DNA of 64,000 bases, taken from the NCBI GenBank assembly GCA_002794785.1, contig NBBA01000002.1, positions 1,054,001 to 1,118,000 on the forward strand, given 5' to 3'. This stretch comes from Coniferiporia sulphurascens. Its lineage: Eukaryota > Basidiomycota > Agaricomycetes > Hymenochaetales > Hymenochaetaceae. Shown piece after piece: positions 47,225 to 58,851 of this stretch; the first letter of the stretch is position 1; every line of letters begins with the position of its first letter. Both the position numbers and the translations under genes were made by a program. Below the pieces are notes generated by a model, which made no database searches, was not told the origin of the DNA, and was given only the letters and a program-made list of their open reading frames with translations.

Positions 47225-48609
47225 CCTATCTCCTGCTTATAAATTGAGTTTGTGGGTCAGAATCTCGAACCTTGAAGCCTGATTCTTGTCGGCGGTTGAA
47301 AAACGTCCTGCGTATTTCCATTCCACTTGCAGTGAGTCCTTTTCCCTTAAGATCAGATTTTGACCGACTCTGCCATGCAATCTATACCGACAGAGCCTCG
47401 AGTGAGCGGGTACAAGCCATGCCACCAAAGGAGTATGAGATGCAGCGTGCGTAATTAATCCCTGACCCCAGACCTGCCTCGAATTCTCGTATTTGATGTC
47501 TTGATGTTTTGATTGACTCCGATTCCTTACTTGCTTGCTTATTTGTGATTTCAATCGTGAGTCTCGACGTTCACCTTACTCGCACGTGAGCCTATCCCCG
47601 TCTCCTCCTCCAATCTTGCTCTTGCCCCTGGCACCACCGGCACACTAGTACTGGCGTGGTTAGAATGCGCCGCAGTGCAGATGATCAGAGTTGTAAGCCC
47701 GTTTGGTACGCTGGGCACGGCATGTCGAGTTTGAGGCGGAGGTCATAATCGCTGGTGTGCTTCCCCACTCTATCTCGTCACCTCGACACCCGCGTCTCGC
47801 CACACAGAAAAAAGCATACCTTCTCACGGCTTCGCCCCTTCGGCACTCCAACTCTTTCTATCATACGCGACCTCGGAAGCGGCGACTCTGTTCGTCGTAA
47901 CCGACCAACTCGTCGTGCGCTGGCGAGCATTACACCGCAAGCGTAGGTCAGCGTTAGGGTTCGTGATTACGCGCCGGGTGGAGGTGTTCGCCAAGTTGGA
48001 GATCCGTCTTGCGAAACGGGCCCCGCCACTGCGCGGGGAAGGTGGGGCCGTGCTGGAGGGTGTACTGTTGTAAAGGTACGATTTGGCGTCAATTCTTGTT
48101 GACAAAGACGCTTCGCGCAGGATACGGACTTGCTCGTCCCGTGATAACATCGACGGTCAAAGCCGAACGTCAGGCGACCCAGGACGATTTTGGGCGGACG
48201 GTTCTGATCGACCGGACGTGCACGTGACGCTCGGGGACCGACGTCGTTCCAGTCCAGCCGCCAGTAGTAGTGGTCCTGTTCAACGCTCCTATGCACATCG
48301 TGAAAGCCACCGCTGGCACATACCCCGTCCTAAACTACTACTAGTACCAGAGCGTCGCATGGTATCTGAAGATAGCACTTTCCCTCGTATTGTTTTGGTC
48401 TGGAGACCCAAAACTGTTCCGACACAGAATAACACGCATATACTTATCTTTAATGAGTTTTAGTATACAGGATTTCCGTTCGTTCTGCAACTGTACTTGG
48501 GTGTTACCCTGGGCCCGGCCAGTGGGGAATAACTTTATAACATACAACATGTTTTTAATTGAAGTTCGTTCCTTATAGGGTCACGTTCGCCCCTCCCCGT
48601 AGTATCTGT
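47225..48609. other. No gene seen
   Basis: About 1.4 kb between R2 and the aldo/keto reductase. Several overlapping short open stretches at 47660-48300 on both strands have no motif or splice structure that I recognise. Confidence 0.45.
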
Positions 48610-49916
48610 TTATTCTCCTTTCCATTCGTCTTGAGAAATGCAGTCACCCTTGACGCCGGACATGGCTGCATCCGGGTACCTCGATCCCTGGACGTCCGCG
48701 GCCTCGCTGAGTGCGCGGATCGCTTTAACGTCTTCCGGGGAGAGCTGCAGCTCCGCACCTCCCGCGTTTTCTTCGACACGCGCAACGGAGCGACAACCGG
48801 GAATCGGAATATCTGTGGAAGTATAGACCAATTAGTAATAGGCAGGAAGAGAGGGATGTATTGAGCGCACAGTTCTCGTCCTCGGCAAGTATCCACGCGA
48901 GCGTGACTTGGCTGGGAGTGGAGCCGTACTTGTCCGCGATAGCTTGCAGCTTCCCAGCCAATGTGACGTTCTTGGGGAAGTTCTCCTCTGAGAAGCGAGG
49001 AAGATTGAGTCGGAAGTCGCTCTCGTCGAAGTCAGCGCGCGAGCGGTACCTAGCGAATGTCTCATCAAGTCAGCGCATATATACAGTGAAAAGCAAGGTC
49101 TTGTGTGTACCGTCCAGAGACCATGCCACGACCGAGCGGGCTATACGCAACCACTGCAACGCCCTTCTCCTTTGCCGCCTTTGAGAAGCCACTCTTCTCA
49201 ATGTCCAGACTGTACGGGCTGAACTCCATCTGGGCGGCGATGACACGCGCGCCAACACCCTCGACCGCGCGTGCACGCTTCAACGTCTGTGCGCTACACT
49301 CGCTGAGGCCGATCCATTTGATTACGCCTTTCTCGACGGGCTCGCGCAGTGTTTCCAGGACAACCTCGATCGGCACATTCGGGTCGACGCGATGCTGGTA
49401 GTACAGGTCGATATAGTCCGTGCCGAGCCGCTTCAGAGAACGGTCAAGCGCAAACTTGATGTACGATGGCGTCGAGATGGGCTTTCCACTTCCGTACTTG
49501 CCCTCCGGGTCGCGCCCGCCGAACTTTGTTGCAAGGAATATCTCCGATCGGCGTCCTGTCTCGGTAAACCACTTTGCGAGTGTGAGTTCAGCTGGGGGAA
49601 GGTGAGCATATCATCAGCACTGGTCGCACTCCCTAACATTAAACCCCAACAAGGGCGGACGCACTGGTGCCATAGATATCTGCGCAATCCCAGAAGGTCA
49701 TGCCTCGGTCGGCAGCATATGTGAGGGCCTTGTATGCTTCAGCATCGTCTGTCTTGCCGTAGAAAGCTCCGATACCTATGCGGAGAGATGATTTGTCAGC
49801 TGCAATCTTGTGAACGTCGGGTCGGATGTACCCATGGTGCCCAGCCCGATAGCGCTGACGAGTGGACCATCTGCGCCGAGGCGACGTGTAGGGATTTTTT
49901 TCAAAGATGAGGACAT
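48610..49916 (-). CDS. Aldo/keto reductase
   Basis: Exons 49832-49916, 49665-49775, 49111-49591, 48871-49049 and 48610-48812 give 352 residues, normal for the family. Catalytic residues fit the AKR tetrad: D58 and Y63 in DCADIYG, K88 in LATKFG, and H132 in IDLYYQHRVDP. Downstream are IGLSECSAQTLKRA, VAYSPLGRGMVSGR and the C-terminal IPIPGCRSVARVEENAGG, typical of the NADPH-binding end. The enzyme should reduce aldehydes or ketones with NADPH in the cytosol; the substrate cannot be told. The group resembles fungal pyridoxal-reductase/AKR-13-like proteins. The start at 49916 (MSSSLKKIPTRRLGADG) precedes the beta-barrel and matches family length. No disabling change was seen. Confidence 0.92.
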
Positions 49917-49972
49917 GTTGTGAGTGATACGGGCGAGAGTATGAGCTTCAGTTAGGAGGACGCGTCTCCCGG

Positions 49973-49980
49973 CTTATATC
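49973..49980 (-). promoter_or_regulatory. TATA-like box of the aldo/keto reductase
   Basis: Minus-strand GATATAAG about 60 bp upstream of the start codon, a reasonable core-promoter position for a fungal gene with a short leader. Confidence 0.4.
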
Positions 49981-50365
49981 CTACGAAGGAAGCCTCTCGT
50001 GGTAAATTTGGCAGCGGGAAAGTGATCGGCGGAGGGTTACGCGGCGTATTTTTCAGTCGGCAAATGCACGTGACTCATGGTATTGATTATTAACCCAGTA
50101 CTAGTGATGCCGGTCCATAGCTTTCATGTAAATCATTAACGCATAAATGCAGTGGAATGAAGGTTACCTTCCAGGTTGAATGTTTGTTACATACATATTC
50201 TCGGAGGCTCCGTATTACGGGGCAGATGTTCTTACTAACATTAGTGTGCTGATTAACACGTGACATTACGTCAGTACCGTTTCCTTCAGAATTGGGACCG
50301 TCATAATGCAAAGCCGATAGTGTAGAGGCGACCTGGTATCTCTCTATCATTTTCAGCAACATTTC

Positions 50366-50370
50366 TGGAT
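50366..50370. repeat. Target-site duplication, left
   Basis: TGGAT directly before the 5' LTR; repeated at 55811-55815 directly after the 3' LTR. Confidence 0.85.
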
Positions 50371-50628
50371 TATTAAAATAAGATAACAAATGATATAAAT
50401 ATAGTATGTGGTCATATGAACAACCACCTTACTAAGTGAACGATAACGCAACAATAACGCCATACAATACAGGAGCTAGATAGTTATAGTAGTACTAGCC
50501 CATGGAACATGTATATAAGGGGAGCTGGTCTCGCCCTAGAAATACATTGGTTTACGCTGATAACCCACCTTGCCTCTACTACTACCACTGCACCTCATCG
50601 TCTACCACAACATGCGTAGACTTTAAGA
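50371..50628 (+). repeat. 5' LTR
   Basis: Begins TATTAAAATAAG and ends CTTTAAGA, so the termini are TA...GA and not the common TG...CA. A TATA box (GTATATAAGG, 50511-50520) marks the U3/R promoter. Confidence 0.92.
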
Positions 50629-50639
50629 GGTTATGAGCC
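50629..50639 (+). other. Primer binding site, half-tRNA-iMet type
   Basis: GGTTATGAGCC starts immediately after the LTR. It is complementary to the anticodon arm of initiator methionine tRNA (GGCUCAUAACC), as in Drosophila copia and Ty5, where a cut half-tRNA primes reverse transcription. The tRNA itself is known from other organisms, not seen in this window. Confidence 0.75.
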
Positions 50640-50697
50640 TTGACTCTATAACTAATGAAACAATTAACGAATTTATAAATCCTCGAATAACAAAATT

Positions 50698-53600
50698 ATG
50701 TCTGACGGACAGAAACCAAACACTCGTGAGCAAACACATTTGCAAAAATTATCAGGGTTACGAATCATAGCTAACAAACTAAAAATAACGTATACACAGT
50801 CATCAACGATCGAAGAACTTGAAGAAAAAATCCAAAAAGCCAAAGATAGCAAAAGGTTAGTCGACCTAATAATACAATGTAATCTAAGACAAATACCAAT
50901 TAATGGAACGGAACAACAAATACAAGATCAAATTAACAGGTATGATAATTCTACCAAAGACGAAAAATTGAAAATAAAAACTGACTATAAAATGGAATTA
51001 ATAAATCACGCCAAAGATTTAGGAATATCCGTTCAAGGAAAATCATCTGAAATCAGATACCGAATCAGTACGTATTTGGGCATATCAGACCCAACTGAAA
51101 AGGAACAATTTAAAATTGACAATCCTTATATTAAGCCAGAAGAAGAAAACGATAAGAAAGAAGACAATGATAAAAAAGAAGATAATGAAGAAGAAAATAC
51201 CGAAGAATCCAAAAATAACCCATCACGTGAGCCATCAGAACCATCTGACCCTGACGATTCAGATGCTAATGATACCGAGGAAGATGAACCAAGTATGGCA
51301 ACTAAACTTGCGGAACTCCAGAAATTCTTCGACGGAATCGAGAAACTCGACAGGCACAGAAACTACAAACTCTGGAACTACAGAGTCCGAAGTGCAATCG
51401 AGAGTGCAGGTTACGGTAACCTGCTCATTAACTCCCCAGGAACTGGAGAGACTGGTATATCAAGCGCTTTATATAACGGCATTATGCGCACTATGCCTGA
51501 CAAAATACTGGCTTATTATCTTAATTTCTCTAAAGATATTCCAGCACTACTCAAAGTGCTTGACGGATGATATAACGTCCAGACAACAATTACAAAGGGC
51601 TTTAACGAGGCTGCCCTTTTTGATATCAGAGGTCATGTCAGCCATTTCGATGGAACGCTCAATAACCTCAGCAATAAATACGAGGAATTAATAGCCCAAG
51701 GGGTAAAAGTTTCAGAGTTGACATATATATTGGCTATTACGAGGGCAACGCCCGAACAATACCAATACGTACTCACACAGAGTGAGTTGTATATTAAAAC
51801 AATTAACAAAACAAATCCAGACAAAGATGAAATTGAACTGACCCCTCAATTCTTATTAACTGCATTATGAAATGCCTTTGAGGGGTGGCGTAAAAATCAT
51901 CAGAGGACAGGAGTGGTGGCTAACCACCTGCCCAAGGACGAGCAGAACCACCCCTATTTTAGGGGCTGCAGATGTGGTAACAGCCGCGGAGTACAGCCAC
52001 GAGGTCGCGGCTATAGGGGCCGTGGAGGATATATGCGAGGACAAGGACGAGGGGGATATTCCCCTAACCAACAATCACACGTAATTAAATGCTATAACTG
52101 TAATAAGTTAGGGCATTTTAGTCAAGACTGCTGGGCACCAAAAACGGAATGGACGAAGGCAGCTCAGAAGAAAAAAGAGGACACAAACGATGACAAAGGA
52201 AAAGGGAAGGAAACGGGTGTGTCAGCGGCACCGACATCGACTGGGGCAAGTGCGGCCCAGGCTAAACATACCGCAGCAGCAGCAGCAACAAACGTTGCAT
52301 CGAGCTCTCGAATCGAATTAAGTGCCGTAATAGGCCAAGGCAAAATCGGTGCATTCATAACCAAAATTAACGAAAACGACTACGACATGGGAGAATTCCC
52401 AATATATTCATATAACGACTTCCTTGACAAAATAGGAAATTATGATAGTGCCATGGAAGACGTGGAAGATAACAATTTGGACGTAAGCATTAACATTATA
52501 ACAACAGAAAAATTTGCTAACAATATTTATTCCTCAATGGATATAATTGATACTGGTGCAACAATACATTTAACACCATATCTAAACCGATTACGAAATA
52601 CATACAAAACCGACACAATCACGATAACGGCCGCAAATAAAACAATGTTTATGGCAAACATAGTAGGGGATCTTAAGCTTTACATCCCCAACGGACACTT
52701 GGTAAGTGTCATAATACTATCAAACGTATACTACAATCCTAAAATGAATATGACATTAGTCTCTCAAGGACTTCTATGTCAAGACGGCTACAAATTTATT
52801 TATAAAGAAAACGAATGCACAATAAAGTATCCTAATGGATCTTTATGTGGAAAAATTAAAAATATGAATGGATTGTATAGTATATTTAATAACAATGTAC
52901 AAGCGGCTACAAAAAATGTAACATTATTTGAACTTCACAAAAAACTCGGGCATATAAGTTATGCTTACATAAAACAATTATTAAAAGAAGATCAAATTAC
53001 AAATAATAAAATATCAAATTATGACGAAACTCAATGCACAATCTGCATAGAAGCAAATATTAAAAGAATGCAAATTCCAAAATTACGTATTTCAAAATTA
53101 GCCGAAAAATTCGGCGATCATATACATATGGACATATGGGGTCCAGCATCCACACATGCTATAGGAGGATATAAATATCTTCTAACACTTGTAGATGACG
53201 CTACAAGATGGATAAAAATGATTTTATTAAAAACAAAAAACAAGGGCTTAAACGCTTATACGACATGGGCTACAATGCTCGATACACAACATAATATAAA
53301 AATAAAAATATTACAAAGTGACAATGATACAGTGTTTTTAAGCAAACAATTCACTGATTATTTAGAAAAACATGGAACAATACGAAAGCTGACTGTTCAC
53401 AATACACCACAACAAAATGGAGTAGCAGAACAATCACATCAAACGATTTTAAATAATACACGAGTAAATCTGCTACAAGCAAAATTACCACCCAGTCTAT
53501 GGGGAGAAGCTGTAAAATACAGTACTTACGTTTACAATAGAACACCAAAGAGTGCTATTGATTTTAAAACACCATATTTTAAACAATATAACGAAAATTA

Positions 53601-55545
53601 TAACATTGATGATCTAAAAGAATTCGGCCAATATTGCATTATACGACAAGAAGACGTTAATAAATTACAACCAAAAGGAAAATATGCACAATGGCTAGGA
53701 TTTGATGAAGAAAGCAAAGGTCACAGAACATATCATGACCGAAAAATCACAATCAAACGAAATTTACAATTTTTAGATTCTCCACCATCTAAAATTGAAG
53801 GGGAGAATATAACAGAAAAACATAACGAACAAATAAAAGAATTAACTAATGAAAGACCAATAAGAACATCAAAGCCAACAAAACGATCATTAGGTCTTAA
53901 TTTCGACGAACAAAATACAGTCACTTATCTTACGGAATTCAACCAATTCAATACAGAATTAATAGGCGATCCAAATTCATATCAACCAGCAATCAATAGA
54001 ATTGACACAAATCAGTGGATCACAGCAATGAAAGAAGAAATAAAAACGTTAATCGAAAGATCTACGTGGAAAATCATTGATCCACCAAAAGAAGCAAACA
54101 TAATTGGAACAAGATTTGTTTATAAAACAAAAAGATTAGCAAACGGAGAAATAGAATGTTACAAAGCAAGACTAGTAGTTCAAGGATTTGCCCAGAAAGA
54201 GGGTATAGACTACTATTCAAATGATACATTCGCTCCAGTAGCACGATTAGCTACAGTAAGAACTATATTAAGTTGGAGCACAACAAATAATTACGAAATT
54301 CACCAAATCGATATAAAATCAGCTTACTTATATGGTAAATTAGAAAAAGACAAAAATATATACATAAAACCACCACCAGGAAATCTAATCATAATCAAAC
54401 CTAGACAAGTTTTAAAATTAAATAAAGCCTTATACGGATTAAAACAAGCAGGCAGATGATGGTATAAAAAATTATCTGAAATATTAATTGGAATAGGACT
54501 AACACGAGCAGTCCAAGACAACACAGTATTCCTAAGAAAAGTAAAAGGAAAAACAATTCTAATACTTTTCATACATGTTGACGACATAACGATATGTGGC
54601 TTAAATTTATTAATAATAAAAGCCTTTAAAGACGAAATTGGAAAACATGTAAAATTCACTGACAGAAACGACATACATTGGTTACTCGGGATTGAAATTG
54701 AAAGAAACTGAGAAGAAAGAATAATCAAACTAAGACAAAAACATTATATTGATAATATTATAGAAAAATATAAACTAAAAGATGCTGCAATGGTATGAAC
54801 ACCAATGACACCTGGTCAAGTGTTAAAATCACTCAAAAATCCAACTAATGAAGAATTAAACTTCATGAATCAAATACCTTATATGAATATGGTTGGAGCA
54901 TTATGATGTGCAGCAGACTGTATGAGACCTGATATATCATTCGCCACAGGTCAATTTGCTAGGCATTTAAACAAACCTAGTATCGAACATTACAATGCAG
55001 TAAAACACTATTTTAAATATCTAAAAGGAACGAATGATTATTGGTTAACACTCAGAGGAAAAGAACCTATCGAGTTAATCGGATATACCAATGCCGACGG
55101 AATGACACAAGAAGGACATAAAGCAATATCAGGATATATATTCCAAATAGGAAACGCAACGATATCATGGTCAAGTAAAAAACAAGAATTAGTGTCACTA
55201 TCAGTATGCGAAGCTGAATTACAAGCTTTAACTCATGGAGTAAAAGAAGCTATATGGCTAAGAAGACTGGTTGAAGAGGTACTGCAGACCTTGGATACAC
55301 CTACGAAAATATTATGTGATAATCAAGCAGCCATAACTATAGTAAATTCAACAGAACAAAAATATACACAAAGAACAAAACATATTGATATACGAAAAGA
55401 TTTCTTACGAGATTATATTGAAAATGAAACCATATCAGTTTCATACATTCCAACTGGACAGCAAAAGGCTGATATTATGACGAAAGCGCTAACGATCAAA
55501 TTAATCAAACATTTTACAAGTCTACTCCACCTAGTAAAAGTTTGA
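50698..55545 (+). pseudogene. Retrotransposon gag-pol polyprotein, six internal TGA codons
   Basis: One frame from ATG 50698 to TGA 55543-55545 (1,615 codons before the stop). Internal TGA codons lie at 51568, 51868, 54457, 54709, 54796 and 54904; there is no TAA or TAG and no frameshift. Landmarks by residue: zinc knuckle C-x2-C-x4-H-x4-C at 465-478; protease DTGA at about 618; integrase HKKLGHISY and CTICIEA zinc finger near 747-785, then MDIWGP, SDNDTVF and TPQQNGVAEQ of the catalytic core; reverse transcriptase FAPVARLATVRTILSW, QIDIKSAYLYGKL and the active-site HVDD (usual YVDD); RNase H YTNAD and SVCEAELQAL. The HVDD and YTNAD forms depart from consensus and may be further decay. Confidence 0.92.
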
Positions 55546-55552
55546 AGGGGAG
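55543..55552 (+). other. Polypurine tract
   Basis: GAAGGGGAG directly before the 3' LTR, the expected plus-strand primer; it overlaps the terminal TGA codon of pol. Confidence 0.75.
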
Positions 55553-55810
55553 TATTAAAATAAGATAACGAACAATATAAATATAGTACGTGGTCATATG
55601 AACAACCACCTTACTAAGTGAACGATAATGCAACGATAACGCCACACAATACAGGAGCTAGATAGTTATAGTAGTACTAGCCTACGGAATGTGTATATAA
55701 GGGGAGCTGGTCTTGCCCTAGAAATACATTGGTTTATGCTGATAACCCACCTTGCCTCTACTACTACCACTGCACCTCATCGTCTACCACAACGTGCATA
55801 GACTTTAAGA
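55553..55810 (+). repeat. 3' LTR
   Basis: Same limits and length as the 5' LTR. Every difference that I could count between the two is C/T or G/A, and most lie in CG/TG/CA contexts. Confidence 0.92.
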
Positions 55811-55815
55811 TGGAT

Positions 55816-56382
55816 TGACTAGCTTGTTCGTGAGTCAGACTTTTTGTTGTGGTGGGGAGATCACGAAAAAGAGAGCCGTTGAGTTCAGAACTTCGTTGTT
55901 TCTGGGGTCAATTTATTATTATTTAGTTCCACACGCTAATTGACAGAACTAACAGGCACTGTTTGCTCTAATCAGTCGTATAAACAAGTAGTTTTTCCAA
56001 GGGATTTATCCCTAAAGGTGAAACCCTCATCCTTTATATACAAAAATTAAACCCTCCTTCCTCTCGCAAATATTGGCGCTTTAACTATCAAAGCTCAGCA
56101 TTCAGGAAGGAAAGTGTGCGGCATTCTGTCGATAATCAGGCTGCCATACTTCTTCAAATTGATATACAATCCATAACATTTCTTTTTTTGTGCTTCTACT
56201 ACTTTCTCGTACTAGCTTTCATCGCGTGTCCCGCATGTCCACCAAATGCAAACTTCGTTATAATGACCTTATGTACTCTCAGGCTGTATTCTAATTGACA
56301 GTAATTTGGTACTGTACATGATTGTATGGACGGCAGTTGACTTCGAGAGAGCAAAAGACATAGATACTGTAATTGAAGAAGC
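55816..56382. other. No gene seen
   Basis: Spacer between the retrotransposon and the 3' end of the minus-strand F-box gene. Confidence 0.5.
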
Positions 56383-58145
56383 TCAATCATAATATTCGAC
56401 GACAAACTCAACGAGATCACGTTTCGTATTGGATTTTGGATCCTTTGAAGAGCGGGAAAAAATTAAGGTGCTCGTGTAAAAATCCGTAGCAAGGTGCCGA
56501 ACCCTTTTTTCGTTAAGATGTGCCAGGGTCGCAGAGCGAGAAGAACCTGGTAAGAGGGTCACCGCACTAGTCACAAGATCACGAATCTTCTTATAGTCCG
56601 AATTGTGAGCAACAATGCGTCCCTGCCGGGTCGGGTAAAACCCCGATACTATGTTACTCTTAAAGGACATATTGTGGAGCACAAGCGCTGGCTCCCTTTC
56701 CAGAGAAAAGCGACCGAAAAACTCGTCACCAGGGAACTCTAAGAACTGCAAGTAAATCATCTTCGTCCATCGTCCCGAGCTATTGGAGGCCACCCCGGAA
56801 CTTATTCCAGACGAGGTCACTTCCACGTTAATCAACGACAACGAGGCAGCGGTGGCATTCGTAAGGTGCGCCCTTTCTTTGTCCAGCCAAGTCGGTAGGT
56901 TGACCATTATTCGTATATGAGCAGGAGCAGTAGACGAGATGTCCGCAAGGGTAAAGTAGATACCATGCGCATGTTTAACCTCATGGTCGATCCAAGTTGA
57001 TGGCTCGCTGATTTTCCGCCAGTAATGATCGAATTGCGAAAAAGGGATAGCGTGAATGGTAGGAATCCTTCCCTCACCTCCAGACACATAAAACAAGTTG
57101 TTATTCGCGATGCGTACATGCGACATGCGTCTCTCATTGTAATCCCAGATAACAAAAATGTATATCATCAACACAGGCACACGGATTATGAGACAGCAGC
57201 TTACACCAAGTTCCAATGATAATAGTAGAACTAGTCTTTCTGTAGTATTGATGAGAATCCCTCCTCTTTTTATATCTCCGTTACTTGAGGCCACGAACGG
57301 AACGAATAGGATATCCTTATCCGCAGACGCCTCGTTTAGCGCTATGAAATCAACCCCGGCTGCTTTGCCCAACTCTGACAATTCTAGCGAGATGCGATAA
57401 GGGGGTACACTTTTCCCGAGATTTAAATCGATTTTGAGGAAATCGATTATCGCTGTGCTAAAATACCAGTTTCAAAACAGGTGAACAGATGATGCTATGT
57501 GAAAATCGGATACAATCTTACCTTGGCAAACCCGACCTGGGGGAGCTCATAGATACAAGGAAAACACATATAGATGTACCGTTGGCGTCCATGTTGTACA
57601 CAGAAGAAAAAAGGTCGATGTCGTGGAATTCACATTCTAGGACGTATGCATCTCGAGCGATGTCGAAACAATACAAAAACCCTTTCAGAAAGTATACCAC
57701 ATATCTTCCACCGGGAAGAAGTCGAACGTTGCTCCATATTTCTCTCGGCTGCAACACACTTAGACGGCAGATGCGCAGAGGCTTTGGATGTTCGGATGTC
57801 CAATTTCTGTGACCTCGCAACGCCTTTATAGCAAGTTCTCGGAAAGCTGTTTCCTCGCACTTCTGGTACGGGGTGATACCTGGTGTTAGTTCGGGAGACA
57901 GTCTGCGTAAGACGGCAAGCCATATGTCCCAGTTCGTGACAACAAGTTTAAGGTATTTACATGTCTGTCGAGAGTAAAATGTAGCGAAGATCCTACGCGC
58001 TGCAAAACACGTTCGACCCAAGGCTCACCTGCTCAACGTGCAAAAGGTCAACGATATCACAGTGGCAGAGAATGGCTCGCAATATATCATCGACCAAGCG
58101 TGAAAGAGAGCCCAATACGCGGTCAGAGTGCGAAAACGTAGTCAT
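56383..58145 (-). CDS. F-box protein, second subfamily, with acceptor-less last intron
   Basis: Exons 58029-58145, 57522-57964 and 56383-57457. The first two have exactly the lengths of the paralog at 42063-43830 (117 and 443 nt). It starts MTTFSHSDRVLGSLSRLVDD with ILCHCDIVDLLHVEQ (F-box), has LPGGRYVVYF in exon 2 and ends FVVEYYD. The paralogs have a further intron after the block RGGILI...L(E/K)L; here the GTAAGC donor remains but the acceptor is TGG where TAG is expected. The 60 nt are open and a multiple of three, so reading through adds 20 mostly hydrophobic residues (544 in total). Splicing to the next AG (NATGAG, 12 nt on) would also keep the frame and give 520. Either way the product is complete, so I call it a gene, with a changed middle. 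Confidence 0.75.
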
Positions 58146-58834
58146 AATTAGTGGGTCGGCGCAGTGGGGGTATATCGTAGTATGGACCAATTGGTAATCG
58201 AGATGGCTCCAGCTTCAACCAGTAGAGACACACACGATGCCCTACGGTTATTTACTAGCCAATTCAATCTTAACCAACGCGTAAAGAATGCGTGAATGTA
58301 GGTGGCTTGATTGGGTGTGGCAGAGGGCTAGTAAATGAGAACTTTTGGAAACTACGAGTCACAAGTCCGTTCGTGACGCTATCGTATCTGTCACATATCA
58401 CGTGCACTTATATTTTTACACATCGATACGCGTGATCCAAAAACGCCTTCTTTTGTACCGTTAAATCTTCGTCGTCAGAAAGTTTTTTCTCCCCCCAGAA
58501 ACAAAAGTCTGAAACAGACATAATCAAACCGCGACCATGTCTGTCGCATAGGAGTGGTGTTTCAAAAATGTGTGTGGAATCAGGAAGTCAGAGAGGAAAG
58601 TGCACTCGAATTCGCTCTTACCGCGACTGACGTAACTAGTTTCCGGGTCCTTTTGTCATGTTTGAACAGGCAAAATCGCTTGTGTCGCACAACTGAAAAC
58701 ACGTTTGCACCTTGGAAATCCGGGGCGGCAAGGTTTTCGTCCCAATGCAAGTATCCTCAACCTCTGTGTGCGTTCCACTTAGAGATTGTTCCCATGGAGC
58801 CCTAGGTCAGCGACCGTCGACAATGAAGTCAGCT
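58146..58834. other. F-box 5' flank with R2-like end
   Basis: Bases about 58170-58300, read on the minus strand, match the inner end of R2 (for example GGTTGAAGCTGGAGCCATCT against GGTGGAAGCTGGAGCTATCT at 30492-30511). The rest shows no gene. Confidence 0.55.
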
Positions 58835-58851
58835 TGACTCAACGACGCATC

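Larger units (their letters stand above)
50371..55810 (+). mobile_element. Ty1/copia LTR retrotransposon, complete but mutated
   Basis: Two 258-bp LTRs flank one gag-pol frame. The domain order (gag, zinc knuckle, protease, integrase, reverse transcriptase, RNase H) places integrase before reverse transcriptase, which defines the Ty1/copia superfamily. A direct TGGAT lies at 50366-50370 and again at 55811-55815, a 5-bp target-site duplication. LTR differences are about 15 in 258, all transitions. The body is AT-rich and clearly unlike the host genes. Six internal TGA codons make this copy unable to encode its full polyprotein under the standard code. Confidence 0.95.

Noticed and set aside
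47640..47960. Possible tRNA or small RNA
   Set aside because: No complete cloverleaf with a TTC-arm and acceptor pairing could be built.
51913..54459. The 848-codon stretch as a separate pol protein
   Set aside because: It is in the same frame as the gag part before it and the RNase H part after it, divided only by TGA codons, so it is one polyprotein gene.
50698..55545. TGA read as tryptophan in the copia element
   Set aside because: Regular TGG codons occur in the same frame, host genes end normally at TGA, and at least one site aligns better with Arg, so CpG deamination of CGA is simpler. Left open only as a check.
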